A stretch of DNA of 64,000 bases from Anagrus nilaparvatae (GCA_022575985.1 JAKSXM010000036.1:744001-808000), one strand, 5' to 3'; positions 46,440 through 58,968 are shown, counted from the first letter of the stretch. Program-made: numbers and translations. Notes: a model not told the origin generated them from the sequence alone.

Positions 46440-47290
46440 TCTTCATTTTAACGAGTTCTTGTATTACAAGCATTCGGGAAGATGGATGAGTGTGATGCTT
46501 GAGTCGTAACCACCGGTAATGCTGAAAATTTAATTATTGAAGGAGGAAATTCCGACAATCATCTTCATGAACCTAATATTGATATGCTAATAAATTTGGA
46601 AGAATCGTAGTTGTTAACACCGAAAATTTCCGAAATTTGTTCCGAAGCAGAGTTTCATTGGTCAACGAAACTTTTAGATGTGCTCCGTCAATATTTTTTC
46701 AACTTTCGGCCATACTTGCTGCTGTTAATCAACCGAGTACAAGAGGCAAAACCCAGACAGTTGGCTTAACTTTTGCTTATGCACTTCTAGAAACAAAACA
46801 AGAAGGTGTATACAAACAAGTTTTTCAAAAAACAATTCAGCGAGCAACAGAACTTAAACTCGAAACCATCATGCAAACTGTCATTATGAGTGATTTTGAA
46901 TTGGCTATCATAAATTGGCTAGCATACATGCTTTTGTCCCAGTAGAACGTGTAGAAGAATATTTTGTTCTACTTCGAAACCAGATCCCTGCAGATTTACA
47001 GATATTATTTCAATATTTTAATGAATTTTATTTAAGAGGAAAACCAGCAAGTGGTAGACGGAGAAGATTGCCACCCCGCTATAGTCCAACATTATGGTAT
47101 CAATATAATTCAGTTCTTATGCAAGCTGTGCGTACAAACAATATTTCCGAAGTTTATCATAACATCATCATTGGCAAGCATCACCCCAGTTTATACTCAT
47201 TTTTAGTGGAATTAAAAAAGGAACAAGGTGGTGCAGAAATTATGATTCGTCAAATTTAAATGGGACAAAAGGTAAAAAAATGGCAAGATC
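46440..47290 (+). pseudogene. FLYWCH/MULE transposase remnant
   Basis: Around 46460-46600 the frame reads MDECDA, VTTGNAENLIIEGGNSDNH and HEP, a match to the C...H-x-H half of a FLYWCH zinc finger. At 46645-46905 it reads NETFRCAPSIFFQL, LTFAYALLE and VIMSDFELAI. These are the DGTF-type first catalytic box (Asp replaced by Asn in this reading) and the second Asp box of a MULE transposase. At 46915-47259, SIHAFVPVERVEEYF and GRRRRLPPRYSPTLWYQY are the domain's C-terminal region. After a stop, MGQKVKKWQDP continues to the SINE junction. About 60 residues with the Glu box are missing between the two frames. Confidence 0.8.
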
Positions 47291-47291
47291 C

Positions 47292-47470
47292 ATGTGAGCG
47301 CAGTAGCTCAGAGCTAGCACTCGTGTCTGTCGTCCAGGCAGGTCAAGTTCGAGACTCATAGCACCCATTCTGTTTTTATTTTTCTTAAAAATAAATATTT
47401 AATTTATTAAAAAAATAAATATTTAATTTATTAAAAAAATAAATATTTAATTTATTAAATATTTATTCTC
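47292..47470 (+). mobile_element. tRNA-derived SINE-like sequence with tandem tail
   Basis: GTAGCTCAGAGCTAGCACTCG at about 47302 fits a tRNA A box, and AAGTTCGAGACTC at about 47346 fits a B box, at normal spacing. A good cloverleaf cannot be drawn (acceptor ends do not pair), so this is not a functional tRNA gene. It is followed by T-rich DNA and three tandem copies of a 25-bp unit (ATTAAAAAAATAAATATTTAATTT-like), as a SINE tail would be. It begins where the MULE frame stops. Confidence 0.6.
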
Positions 47471-48485
47471 AAAGTAGAATTTGAATACTGCGTGATCGAC
47501 TGTGCTCTCGGAAGTTTTGGTAGTTTCCTTCAGTACCGGCGAATGCCAGCACAGTTCCCAATATCAAAGACGTTCTACTAACGCAATTACCTTCCCAATT
47601 CCTAATCATCCTCCTTCAACAATTGCATGTGAATCCCCTACTTTATACTATTTCTTTATACTAAAAACTTGCCCCTTCAATTTTCTTTAAGTGCATCAAT
47701 GTATGCATAAATGTGTACATTGACTCCTTATAAGAAATAAAACAACATATGTAATTGTTGAAGGCCTCTGCCAATCTTGGTGTGCCCACGTGCAAAGAGG
47801 TAAACAATACATACATACATAAGATCCAAAAAGTAAAAAAAAAGAACAAATTTTTTGAATTGCTTCAATGTATCAAGAATTTTTCAAAAACAACGATATA
47901 TTAACGTATTTAAAAGTCTTAGGATATAATAAAAATTTATAAAATATTTATGTATTAAAAAAAATAAATTAACTTTTATAGTCATCATATTTAAAAAAAA
48001 TTTTTTTTTTAAATATTTTTTTAATTTTTGGAAAAAAAGGACTTGGAAATTATTATTTATTAAAAGATTTTTTTTTTTGGAAGTCACTCTGGTTTGAAAA
48101 AAAAAATTTTTGTAAAAGAAATTGGAAAAAATGTTCACTTACCTTGATTTTTAAGTAACTTTTCCTGAAAGTACTATACTTAAAATAAAGCCTGAATGCC
48201 TCTTTTTATATTCAAAGGTTTAAATTCATAAAACATCCCTATAAACAAGAACATTTTTTTTCCTTTTAGACCCTCAACAGGAAAATTTTATAGAGACTGC
48301 TTCCGGGGATCAAAACTTAATTTGAACTGAGTATGCGCGAGAAAATAACTAACTACCTTTTTTTTAAATCTTTTTTTAAAGATATATGTTTAAAAAAACT
48401 TCTACTAGGGCTTAAAATACTTTCAAAGCTTCAGATTTTTTCAGAAAAAAAATATTGAAAGGTGGTCTTATTCACTTTTCAGAAA
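47471..48485. other. Mixed non-coding DNA; possible LINE 3' end near 47815
   Basis: 47480-47690 is less A+T-rich, with no recognised motif. GCCCACGTGCAAAGAGG followed by ACAATACATACATACATA at about 47785-47820 looks like a LINE 3' end with an (ATAC)n tail. No protein similarity supports it. Confidence 0.3.
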
Positions 48486-48489
48486 TTTA

Positions 48490-48625
48490 AAACCCTATAT
48501 TATTCTAAGTTCCATTTGTCACCCTCCACCCTTAAATCAGATATAGTTGACCCCCCTTGATTTTCGGATTTACAAGGACCTTTCCACTTTATAAACATGT
48601 TCCATGTCAACAATCACGGTACCCT
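48490..48625. repeat. ATTCTAAGTCC dispersed repeat, copy 3
   Basis: TATTATTCTAAGTTCC is followed by TTTGTCACCC, GTTGACCCCCC and, at 48594, AACATGTTCCATGTCAAC. This is the same order as copy 4 at 60.84-61.03 kb. Confidence 0.7.
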
Positions 48626-48649
48626 CCTTTCATTACAATGCACCAAGCA

Positions 48650-49425
48650 ATGCATCTTATGGGCTTAAAAACATAACGTTTATTGGGTTTTTTAATATAA
48701 TTTTTTTTTGTATAAGTGCCACCTTTTTAACCCTATAAACCGCAATTTATTATCACATGGTTATCAGTGCTGATTATAACTAATTCTCCCATTGTTATTG
48801 TCAATTAACCAAATAGCGATTTTTGGCCCTAAATTACCAATTTTCAAAACGCTATAAAATTGTAAATTTGACGAAAATGGATTTTATATGGGTCTCAAAA
48901 ACTTTCTACAATTTTAAAATTTCAAAAAATTTTTTACTTGTCCTTTTAAAATTTTTTGTCTGCCACATATGATAATTTAAAAAAATATAATTTAAAATAA
49001 TTTAAAGTCAAAGTACTAATTTTAGGATTTTTTAAAAAAAGTTAATTTTTAACATTATCTTTGAAAAAAGATATCTTAGAAACTATTTAAAGAAAAAGGA
49101 CGAGTAAAAATTTTTTCGTTTGAAGCTTTAAAAAATTTTTAATACCTATAAAACCCATTTTTTGTCAAACATTAGAATTTTGGCAGCAATTTAAATATCG
49201 GTCATTTTGGGCTGAAAATCGGCATTTGGTTTATTGACTATGTAACAGTAAGAAAATTACTTATATAAATATTTATGGGAATCGAAAGGTGAGACTATCA
49301 CCAAAAAAATGAGAGCAACCAGAAGTATTTTGGTTAGATTTCAGCGTTTTAATAAAGCTTACCAAAAAACCCAATTTAATATTATTAGACCCTGTATTTT
49401 TAAGCCCAGTAGGCCCATTGGAATA
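48650..49425. mobile_element. Diverged foldback related to the 25-28 kb hAT-like element
   Basis: ATGGGCTTAAAAACATAACG and GGGTTTTTTAATA on the left (48658-48700) pair with AAAAAACCCAATTTAATATT and TTTTTAAGCCCA on the right (49364-49408). Inner phrases such as GTTTATTGACTAT, AGAAACTATTTAA, GACGAGTAAA and TTTTGGTTA also occur in order in the 3.15-kb hAT-like foldback (25840-26110). This is an older relative or a shared arm. The terminal 8-bp duplication was not found. Confidence 0.6.
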
Positions 49426-52380
49426 AATGGAGAATATGTTGGGTATTTTTTTCAACATACTTAAGACATCCATAACTGTAGATAGTAATTTGGTTCTCCA
49501 AAGCGATCTCGCCTTGCTAGTGAAAATTTCAAACAAATACCATAAAATAGCTGCAAATTTTGATAGTGTTTTCATAGAATCAAAATGAAAGCTTAGAATA
49601 AAATACTAACTGTTGAATTACTTATGATGCTTAATTCTTACTAAGCTTTTTATTTTATTTAATATTTCACATTTAGTACGTTTAATGTTTTTGATTTTCA
49701 TAATCAACTTCATCCGGTTCATACATTTATATCCTCTTGACGTTTTCTCGACGGCTCGTTTATAAAACATAAATAAAATATATCTACCTTTCAAAAAAAT
49801 TTTTAAGTCTTTTAATACATTTAGGTCTTTTTTTATAGCGGAATCATTAAAAAAGATTCTCGCGCGTTCTTCCGTAAATAAGAAAGTCCATTGACGCGTA
49901 AGTCCATAAGTTTTTTTTTTATAAACCGATGAATCTTTCGGTTTTTAATAAAAATTCATACTTACTTTTTTTTTCTTCAATAATTTTTATATTTTTTTAA
50001 ATTTGAAATTAGGTATATTTACAAAAAAAATAAATAATAGTGGTAAATGTTACTTTTAAGTAAATGAAATTTGATATCTGATGAAGCAAAATCAATTACA
50101 TAAATTTTTAAAAAAAGGTCTTCTTTTTCGAATATATTTTTTTGATATTTTTTTAAAATTTGGTATATAAATTAAAATTTTAAATCAAAACGGTTATTTT
50201 TTTTTTTAGTTTTATTTTACTACTAAAATAGTATATTAAAAAATGTAAATAAGATATTAATAATTGCTTGAATGATTTTCTTTTATAGATTTATGAATAT
50301 TATTATAAAAAAATAAAAGATAAATTTTGTCAATGAAAACCACACATTGAGAATATTATTTATGAGATTATAATCTATTTTATTTTTATTGAGAAAAAAA
50401 AACAGTAGCTTTTAAATTTTTATAATTTATGAATGAATTTATGTTATTTAATGTTAATGAAAAAGGTTACCAGGAAAAAATTTGGAGCGTAATTCGACCA
50501 TACTTTTTGACTCTTATTGAGAGTTTTTTGATTTACCTGCATTGCAGCAGCATTGTTTGAAAGGTTGCATATAAGAAACCGTTCCTAAAAAAAATGAACC
50601 TTACAGGGTAAGACTGCTTTAGTTGTATTTTCAACAAAATAGTTGAAATTGGTAAAAACCAAATTATACTAAAACTTAGGCTTTTCATTTTGTTTTTAAC
50701 TTATCATTCAAGGTTGTTATGTTAATATTGTAAACAAATTTTTAAAATTATTCCATTTTCTTATACTTCAATCAATTAAATTAAGGATGGGCTCATTTAT
50801 TTCTTATATTTTGTAAAAAAGACTTCCCTTATCCTTAAAAGAAGCCTCAAAATGAAAATCTTTTAAAGGCACTTTTTATTGAAATCAAGGAGGAGTAATT
50901 AAATAATTTATATTTTATTCATAATTGCTATCACAGGTGCTAAGAATTCATAAATTTTTAAATTTTAAATTGTTGTTAGATTTAAAATACATTAAGGCAT
51001 TTTTGGCTTTTAAGGCCTGAACACTCTTGATTGCTAAACCTTAAAAAAACTGTTGAAGCTTAAAAATAGCCGTTTGAACCGAAGACATCAAAAATTTCAA
51101 ATTTGATTTTAGTAACCATGTAAATACTAATATTTGTAAATTTTGAGCCTTTTTGTTTAAAAAATTTAAGAATAGCGAGTAAAAAAAAATCTTAAAAACG
51201 TAAAATAAAAAAAAGAGAAAAATATAATAAAAAATTCAGGTGTTACTACGTTATCCATAATGGAACATTTTATATATTTATAAACCTACTTTTTTTTTAT
51301 ATATATTTTTTTGTATTTTAATTTTTAACATCCCTTTGTTTTTCTCCGCTTGTCTCAACAAAACATATTCTCATCGTTCCTCTTTTCTTTCTGTTTTTAT
51401 CTCACACCTTATATTATTAAAGTCACCTCGGCAGGATCATAAGATTCGCATTTTTTTTGAGTATCTCATGCGTATGTATTTAAAAGAAAGAAGAAAAAAG
51501 ATACTATAAAAACTAAAAAAGAAAGATGAGAAGTAAGCACATGTTCGTATTATATTTATGCAAAAAGACTCCCTCGTTACGCATAGGAGGGTATGAATTA
51601 AACGTGTTATATTCTATCCCTTTTTAGATACTTTTTCATACAACCAAATGTTTCCTGACTAAAAAATATATATCTCCCACTCAAATATATTCCAAACTCG
51701 TATCCTTTTTTTTAACTAACTTGCAAGGACCATCAATGGAAAGAATCGCGTGAATGAACCAAACCTCACGCGTTTTTTACAAAGCCTTCCGCGATGTTTA
51801 TAAAACGGAATCAAGAATACCACTCTCACGGTTTTTTTTTTAAATTTATATATATTTATACTACATGTTTTAAGATTTTGGATGGTCTTTTTTTTTTAGA
51901 TATATACCTCCTTTTTTTTGAGGAAATCAAGGATATCGGTTTACTTATCTAATTTATCTTAGTATGAATTTAAAACGGATGTAAAGAATTATTTTTTTTT
52001 TTATTACAGTTTTTTTTTTTTTTGGTTATAGTGTAATATATTTTATCTTTTTCTTCTTCTTCTTTTTTTTTTGGCAAATTTAAATGTTATGAAAAAAGAT
52101 AATTTAAAAAAAAAAATGCATAAATTATATGAGTTAATGATGAATATTTTATTATTATTTTTGCATCTTATCTTTTTTACCTTTTCTTACATAATTTTTT
52201 TTTTCTTTTTTAATTATGTTTGTTTATCTTATATACGATTACGATAAAAATGTAAATAAAATTTAATGAGAATAATAATTAATAAATAAAAGGTAAAATA
52301 ATGAATGAAAATTGGCTTTGGAATATAAATTAATCTAGTTTTGGACCAGTTGAAACGGTTTTGAATTAATAGGTCAAAGT
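49426..52380. other. AT-rich non-coding DNA
   Basis: Poly-T rich, especially at 51800-52200. At 50608-50640, GGGTAAGACTGCTTTAGTT plus a TTTTCAAC box is one end of the GCTGCTTTAGTTGAA short-element family. No gene is seen. Confidence 0.5.
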
Positions 52381-52387
52381 TTGTTAT

Positions 52388-52484
52388 ACATGGTAGAGCT
52401 GCTTTGGTTAAATTCAACCAGAAATAGTAAAATTAAACCAATTAGTTGAAATTCAACTAAAGCAGCTCTACCGTGTATGCATGG
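52388..52484. mobile_element. Small hairpin of the GCTGCTTTAGTTGAA family
   Basis: TACATGGTAGAGCTGCTTTGG at 52388 pairs with the reverse complement of AAAGCAGCTCTACCGTGTAT near 52459-52479. The TTAAATTCAACC and GTTGAAATTCAAC boxes pair next to it. Similar ends occur at 39133 and 50610. Confidence 0.75.
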
Positions 52485-53270
52485 AAGAACGTATTTTCTA
52501 TTTAATATGCCAAAGATTTTCAACAGTGTATGTAAGGCCAAATTGGTGAAATGATCATTACTAGCCAGGTTGACCTTTTTTTCGTTGATTTATTACACAA
52601 AATTTTAGCCTCTTAAGTCTTAAAATACTCTAGATACGCCTGATCAAACTTTTTCGGTAATTCTCAATTTCTTTCGTCAATTTTTAAAAAAAGTTTAACT
52701 AATCATATTAGGGGTTTCTCACCAACTGAGAGACTAAATTGGACTGAAGAGGTCATGAAAATCTTTCCAAACTATTTTTTTCCAAAAGCGCAACTAAAAA
52801 TAAACAATTGCTGCTATTTTTAACTTTCTAGATCCAATTCTTGATGTTTGTCATCTATTTTCGCATTTTTGGTCTTTTGTTTTGGATTTGCTAAAAATTT
52901 GTTTATTATTGCTGCCAAATTTTTATTTTACATTAACTCATTAACGCCGGGGCGGAGAGTTTTGGAAATGAGCAAAAATAAGTATATTCCCTTATAGGTA
53001 AGTGGCTAAAAAGTTTATCCTAATGGTAAAATTTCATGCTCTTTCAGAATCTGACATTAGTTTTCATCTACAACCCTTAAAAATACCCTAAAAACGGGGG
53101 TGAAAGGGGTAGGTCAGGCATTATTAGGAAATGTTTGGAAAAGTCAATGAACAAAGTATCCAATTTTATTAAAAAATGTTTGAAAATAATATTTTTTATG
53201 TAAATAAGTAAACTTCGTATACTCATTCATTTTGGCCCTATTTACAACCCTTAAAAGGTGGAAAGGGGTG
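52485..53270. other. Non-coding DNA with a TTAA-type repeat end
   Basis: TTAACTCATTAACGCCGGGG at 52934 resembles the motif at 21053. No frame is seen. Confidence 0.35.
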
Positions 53271-53272
53271 GT

Positions 53273-53665
53273 ACTCCAGTCAAAATACGGTTTTGGTAGT
53301 AATTATCACTGACGAACGCCAGATTTGTTCTACTATAGGTTTTTTGGGTCGCTAAACACGAAAATCGGAGTCATTTGGCAGAGAATTTGTGGCTTCACCC
53401 TTAAATTTGCAAAAACTACCCCCAAAAAAGAGGTTTTTTTTACATATTCGCACTTTGAGCACTCAGATTTGCACCATACGGGTTTTTTGAGCCGCTAATC
53501 AAGAATTTCGACTTTTTTTTTCATAAATAATCAATTCTTCACCCTTAAAATAGCTATAAATACGCCTAATATGGGCATATCCTGAACGCTGAAAGTGCGA
53601 AAATAACAAAAACACCCCATTTAGAGGTAATTTTAGCCAAATTTAAATCATGTTTCCAAAAAGAG
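53273..53665. mobile_element. Second copy of the modular TIR element
   Basis: It starts at a TA followed by CTCCAGTCAAAATACGG, the same end as the 10.6-kb element. It then carries two direct units: TTTTTTGGGTCGCTAAACACG...GGCTTCACCCTTAAATTTG...ACTACCCCC, then GGTTTTTTGAGCCGCTAATCAAG...TTCACCCTTAAAATAGC. The inverted closing half is mostly missing or diverged; only short pieces such as GTGCGAAAATA and AAACACCCC remain. It has two units instead of four. Confidence 0.75.
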
Positions 53666-55100
53666 GGTTATTTATTTAATGAGTAAAGTTCTGAATTCGT
53701 AACTACGAGTTTTAAAGTTCTTAATGTATCTGATATTTTGTAATGAAAAATTTCAACTGCATTACTATGGACGGCCAAAGATTTGCTTACGTCATGAAAA
53801 CAGTAAAATGAAGACTTAAGGAAATGATTTGTTCTACAATCAAAAAAAATTTGTATTACAAGGTTAACTTACTAAACTCATTCTTGAAATTAATTTCAGT
53901 CATACATTAAGGATAAGTAGACAAAATAATTTTTTAAGTAAAAAAAAAAATAAAAAGATCATAAAATCTATAAAATTATTACATTTTTTTACTAAATAAA
54001 TAAAAATTTATGTGAACTGACTTGTATATAATAAGATAAGCGATCAAATGAAAAAGCTGGACATAACTTCGACATCTTCGACAGTTTTGTATATAAAATA
54101 ATATTATATAAAATTTTTTTTTTTATATAAACCTGACTTTTAAAAAAATATACAAAAAGATAAGACTGGAATTTACAGAGGATCAAGATTTTTTTTTTTT
54201 TAATTTATACATTTTTTTTAGATTGATAAAACTTGTTACCTGATGCTATGACATTAAAAAAAAAAAAACTTCCTCAATGACAAATTTAGATTCATCTAAT
54301 TACAATATTATCAAAAATACAAGTGAAATTTACAATGTTTTGTAATTTTTTGTATAAAATAAAATAATTAAAACATGCAATAAATCTTAATATATTTTTG
54401 GTAAATATTGAAATAAACTAGTGTTTTATATAAAAATTTTTTTTTTGTATTTTATAATCTTGAAAAACAAATTTTAAACAAAAAAATAAAAAAAAGTAAT
54501 CGTTTATATATAAAGGTAATTTATTATTTTTAATCAAAAAACATGATAAATTTTTAAATTAACAAGGAATAACTGATAAATTATTTAGTTTATATATTTT
54601 ATTTATATTCTATAAATTATGTTTTACTGTTTTATAACGGAAGTATCAATTATACAAAAATATAATATTTTATTCTATACAATTTTAAATTATATTCAAT
54701 TAGGAAACAAATTTATTGCTAATTAATCAAAATATTTTTCAGTTAGTGATTGTGAGTGAGTTACGTGTTTTTTTAAATTACGCTAAAACTTTAAAAAGAT
54801 TCTTGCTCTTACAGATACACAATGAACGGATTTAATCAAATATCTGTCTGAAAAGTAGCTTTTCAGACATTGAAACTTTGTATTTACAGAAAAAATTGAT
54901 TTTAGAACTTAGGATATAGAATAAGGTACAAGAATAACGTAGTTTTGTTAATTAGTGTATTTTACTAAAAATTTTTAATGGTTTTTGTGCAAGTTAAAAT
55001 TTTTATGAAAAAAATATATAATATTTTTTACCACAAAATGCATGAATTGGAAGAATTAAATTGTAAATAGTTAAATAAACTTATTATCTAAACTTCTTAT
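53666..55100. other. AT-rich non-coding DNA
   Basis: A short perfect hairpin, TGTCTGAAAAG/CTTTTCAGACA, lies at 54845-54869. Nothing else was recognised. Confidence 0.5.
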
Positions 55101-55104
55101 TCTT

Positions 55105-56160
55105 ATTTCAGATTATAGACAATTTAGCAACACAGAAACTACCTTAATTAAACTCACTGATGATATCAGGCGTGGAATGGCGAGGAAACTTGTCAAGCTC
55201 TTGCTTCAGTTTGACTTTGGCAAGACGTTTGACTCGATCTCGCTGTCCCTACTTATGATAAAGTTAAGGAACATAGGATATTCCAGGATGGCCTTGCCAA
55301 GGATTAAATCCTATTTACAGGGCGGACAAATGCAGGTAACCTTTAACATCTAACAAAACATCTAGCTCAGACTTGCTCACTACCAAACTTGGGATTCCTC
55401 AAGGATAAGTCCTGGACTTGCTGCTATATTGTCTGTATATAAACGACCTTAAATCTCATCTACCGGACGGAGTTGTCTATCTGTTCTATGCAGATAGTTT
55501 TATGTCGATGTACAGGTTTCTCTTGAAAATTTATCATCTGGAATTAAAATATTGTCCCAGGTAGCTGAAAAGGTTTCAAAATGGCCTGAAAATATCATGC
55601 TCTACCTTAATCAAAAGAAAACCAAAGCTATATTTTTTGGTACATACACCTATGTCAACCAGCTCAATCTACTTAATTTAGAAATAGCTAGGCAATAACA
55701 TCAAAATCCCTTTTGAGAAAGGGTCAATAGCTTGGATGTAATAATCTACAATAAGCTTTCTTGGGACTCACAAATAATAGATATTTCTAAAAAGATTAAT
55801 AGAATACTTTGTATGTTATGTTTTATAAGACATTGTACGACTGAGATCTTACGGATCAGACTCTAATTGTACCGCACCTAGACTACTGCAATACAGTATA
55901 CGTTGACGCAAACATTACACTCAAAGCTCGACTGCAAAAACTGAGCAAAGCATCACTTAGATACAATGTATCTTGGAGTGAGTAGAGACTCGCACATATT
56001 ATCTCCATATAGAAAAAAACTAAACTGGTTGTGCATTGACTCGCGTAGACTTTATTTCACTGGTATAATAACCTACAAAGTACTGCGTCTTCATGAACCT
56101 TCCTATTTTACTGACTTTTTTGTGAGACATGTGATCAAATTTTTCATCTAACACGAGTAA
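55105..56160 (+). pseudogene. LINE B, RT palm to C-terminus, same family as LINE A
   Basis: The plus-strand frames read FSNTETTLIKLTDDIRRGMARKL (in two pieces), then LLQFDFGKTFDSIS with its D-F/FD box. KLGIPQG (the RT PQG box) and LPDGVVYLFYADSF, where YAD is kept, follow. Then come an IIYNKLSWDSQ-like and IRHCTTEILR stretch, PHLDYCNTVYVDA, and LNWLCIDSRRLYFTGIITYK to 56151. The order and wording follow LINE A closely (for example the DTRRLYF and LHEPSYF regions). Many frameshifts and stops are present. The 5' boundary at about 55105 follows a T-rich AG dinucleotide, probably by chance. Confidence 0.85.
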
Positions 56161-57170
56161 AAGATTATATTCCAAATTTATCCCTCCCCCCATAATACAT
56201 ATGAATACAGATTTCTATTCCGCAGAAATTTATATATTACAGTACTTTTTTTTTAATATCATGCGTTTTTATTAGCACAGTGCTATAGTCAAAGCACACA
56301 GGGCTTTTTACAAATGATGGTATTCATGGTGAAAAAATAATGACTAATTAATTAAATATCATTTCAATAAGTTATTTCAACAAAGATTATCATTAATACA
56401 TAATAAATAAAACTAAAATCACCAATAAAAAAAAAAATTCATATTTATGTAATAATAAATTTTTTTAATCACATAAATAATATATTAATAAAGTAGTATT
56501 TACAGTACATAAAAATTATTTAAATTAGCTAATTTACCTAAATAGAAACATTGAATAAATGTCCATCTTACAAGCGTTATAAAACAGGACATCATGCTGT
56601 GTTAAATTAAACAAACATAGTTATTAAATCAACAGTCAAAAAAAAAAAAAAAAAAATTAATTGAAATAAGTATATTAAAAAGTATATAATAATCACACAA
56701 TTTAAAATGTAGTAAATTGAAATTTCTTTTAGTTTTTATAATTTTTAACTTCTGAATTTATAAAAAAAATGCTTTTTATACTCAAGAAGTTATTTTTATT
56801 ATTAATAATAAAAATAAATTTTCTTAACTAAAAATTAATCAAGGAATTCCTTTCCCAGCATGCATTCACTTTTTTTTTTAAATATATGTGAGTTTGAATG
56901 ATCTTTTTGAATGTTTTACAGTAGTAATATACCCTGTGGTGCAATGGTATTTTTTATTTTATTATAATTTATAAATAAAAAAAAAAAATTATTTATTTTA
57001 ATTTCGTGTAACTGACGGAATACGCGTTAAAAATTATTTTTTTATTTAGCTTTTAAACTGATATCTTTATTATTACTTTGTATATAAAGGTGTATGTATT
57101 TAAATAAACAACGTTTATGTTTTGTAATATTTTGTTAATTAATTTATTTTTCAATTTTAAATTTTAATTG
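56161..57170. other. AT-rich non-coding DNA
   Basis: An A run is at 56640-56657. No gene or element is seen. Confidence 0.55.
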
Positions 57171-57173
57171 ATC

Positions 57174-57561
57174 TACACTGTAAAAAGTAACTTTCTAAAA
57201 CTTCCGTAAAATTAGAAAATTTTCGAAAAATTAGTAAATTTTCGAAAAAATTAGTAAATATTCGAAAAAAATCGTATAATTACTAAATTTAGTATATTAA
57301 CAAAAAATTCGAGTATTCTCGATTTTGTTTGGTGAATTCGAAAGAAAAATTGATAATTTACAATTTTTTTTCGAAAATTTACAAAAAATAGTTGTAAATT
57401 ACTAAAAATAGTCGAGAATTCTCAAATTTTTCGATAATGTACTAAATTTAGTAAATTTACAATTTTTATCGAATATTTACAAAATTTTTCGAAAATTTAC
57501 TAATTTTTCGAAAAAATTCTATTTTTTTTGTAAATCTAAGAAAGTTACTTTTTACAGTGTA
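57174..57561. mobile_element. CACTGTAAAAA palindromic MITE, copy 1
   Basis: CACTGTAAAAAGTAACTTTCT at the left is reversed as AGAAAGTTACTTTTTACAGTG at the right, bordered by TA at both ends. The whole 388-bp body is palindromic, built of TTTTCGAAAA and GTAAATTTACTAA phrases. This class of TIR with a TA target is common in insect genomes and is usually Tc1/mariner-derived. The element carries no gene. Confidence 0.9.
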
Positions 57562-58480
57562 CATGAGTATAAATAAAATGCATAAAAAATATGTAAGTGA
57601 TTATATTTAAATTTATTTACACTTAAATAGTTTAATTTTTCTGTACTTTCAATTCTCAAAAAATTTCACTTGCAGTTATTGTAATAATTTGTTAATGATA
57701 TTTTTATTTTAACGTGTACTAAAAGATATTTAACATTTAATTACTTTTACTAAATTAAAACTAGCTCGTAATGAAGAAAGATTATTTGAGGTCTGTGTTA
57801 ATATCAAAAAATATAATATACTGTTGAAATGCAGATGGCGCTTTACTTTCTCGCATAAGAAAAATTTTTCAAAGTATATAAATATGTAAATTTTGAAATA
57901 ATTTTTATGCACATACATTTTAAGTAATTTTAAATTTAATTGTTTATCGTATATTCTCGTTAATTGAACACTTATGTAATCTATTGAAAAAATTTTCTTT
58001 TTATATTGTAATAAACCATATTTTAAAAAATATTTTCTTGAAGTATATCTTTATTCTAAAAACTTTGATTTATTCTTAAAGAATAATCTAACTTTGGAGG
58101 TAACGTTATTATTATTAAAATAAATAAAATATAATATTTTGCACAAGGTATTATTATTATTCTTAATCTAAATTATTAAACTTTAAGATAAAATAGAATA
58201 CCATTCCTTAACCTTATGCAAATAATTCTGCTTCATATTACCATAAAATAAAAACTGACCTGTTAAAAAAAAATTATTGTCTTATCAATCTCAAACATTT
58301 TATTATAAAAAATGTTATATCTCATAGATATCTACAACCAGCAGCTACATATATAAGTGTTTGTAAAAGAATTATTATATCTAATCAATAAAATTATTGC
58401 AATTTATTTAAATGCTTACCAAACATAAAATGTTGTTTGCTACTATTAACCTATAATAAAATAGAATCACATATTTCTGA
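57562..58480. other. AT-rich non-coding DNA
   Basis: Nothing assignable. Confidence 0.55.
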
Positions 58481-58481
58481 C

Positions 58482-58968
58482 TACACTGAAAAAAAATCAG
58501 TTTGTAAAATTTATTTATGAAAATCTATTTTTTTAGTTTGAAACATATTTATAAGCATTTGGAAGGAATCATGCTTATCATCTAGAGCATTTGGGGTAAA
58601 AATTTAAGAAACCTTTTTCAGGTTCGAATTTCCATCTTTCGTGATTCGATAATTATTTTTTCTTTAGAGTAACGAATCATGGATAAAGAGAAATGTACTT
58701 GAAAAAAAAAATGTTCTTATTTTGCTATTATTTGGTACTTCTTATACGATTCCCGAATTATTTTAAATTAGCAAATCGTCAATTGTGAGTGATCGTGTCA
58801 ATTGTGTTTCTACGAGATGGAAGAGCCAAATTTATTTAGACTCTATCTAAGTCTAATCTCATACAGTGTATAAGGACCACTGTCAGATTTATCTAGTACA
58901 AAGAAAATTCATAATAAATAAAAACGGTAATGTGCCAAATCCGCCAGAGGACTATTTTTTTCAGTGTA
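58482..58968. mobile_element. CACTGAAAAAAA TIR element
   Basis: TACACTGAAAAAAAATC at 58482 and TTTTTTTCAGTGTA ending at 58968 are inverted termini that include TA at both ends. The body of about 480 bp is not strongly palindromic and has no coding capacity. It is related in its termini, but not in its body, to the CACTGTAAAAA element. Confidence 0.7.

Noticed and set aside
47296..47364. Functional tRNA gene
   Set aside because: A and B boxes are present, but the acceptor and other stems do not pair well. Its position at the broken MULE frame and its tandem tail favour a SINE.
52229..52417. Minus-strand 62-residue frame before the 52.4-kb hairpin
   Set aside because: It is AT-driven and overlaps a small inverted-repeat element. 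No motif was found.
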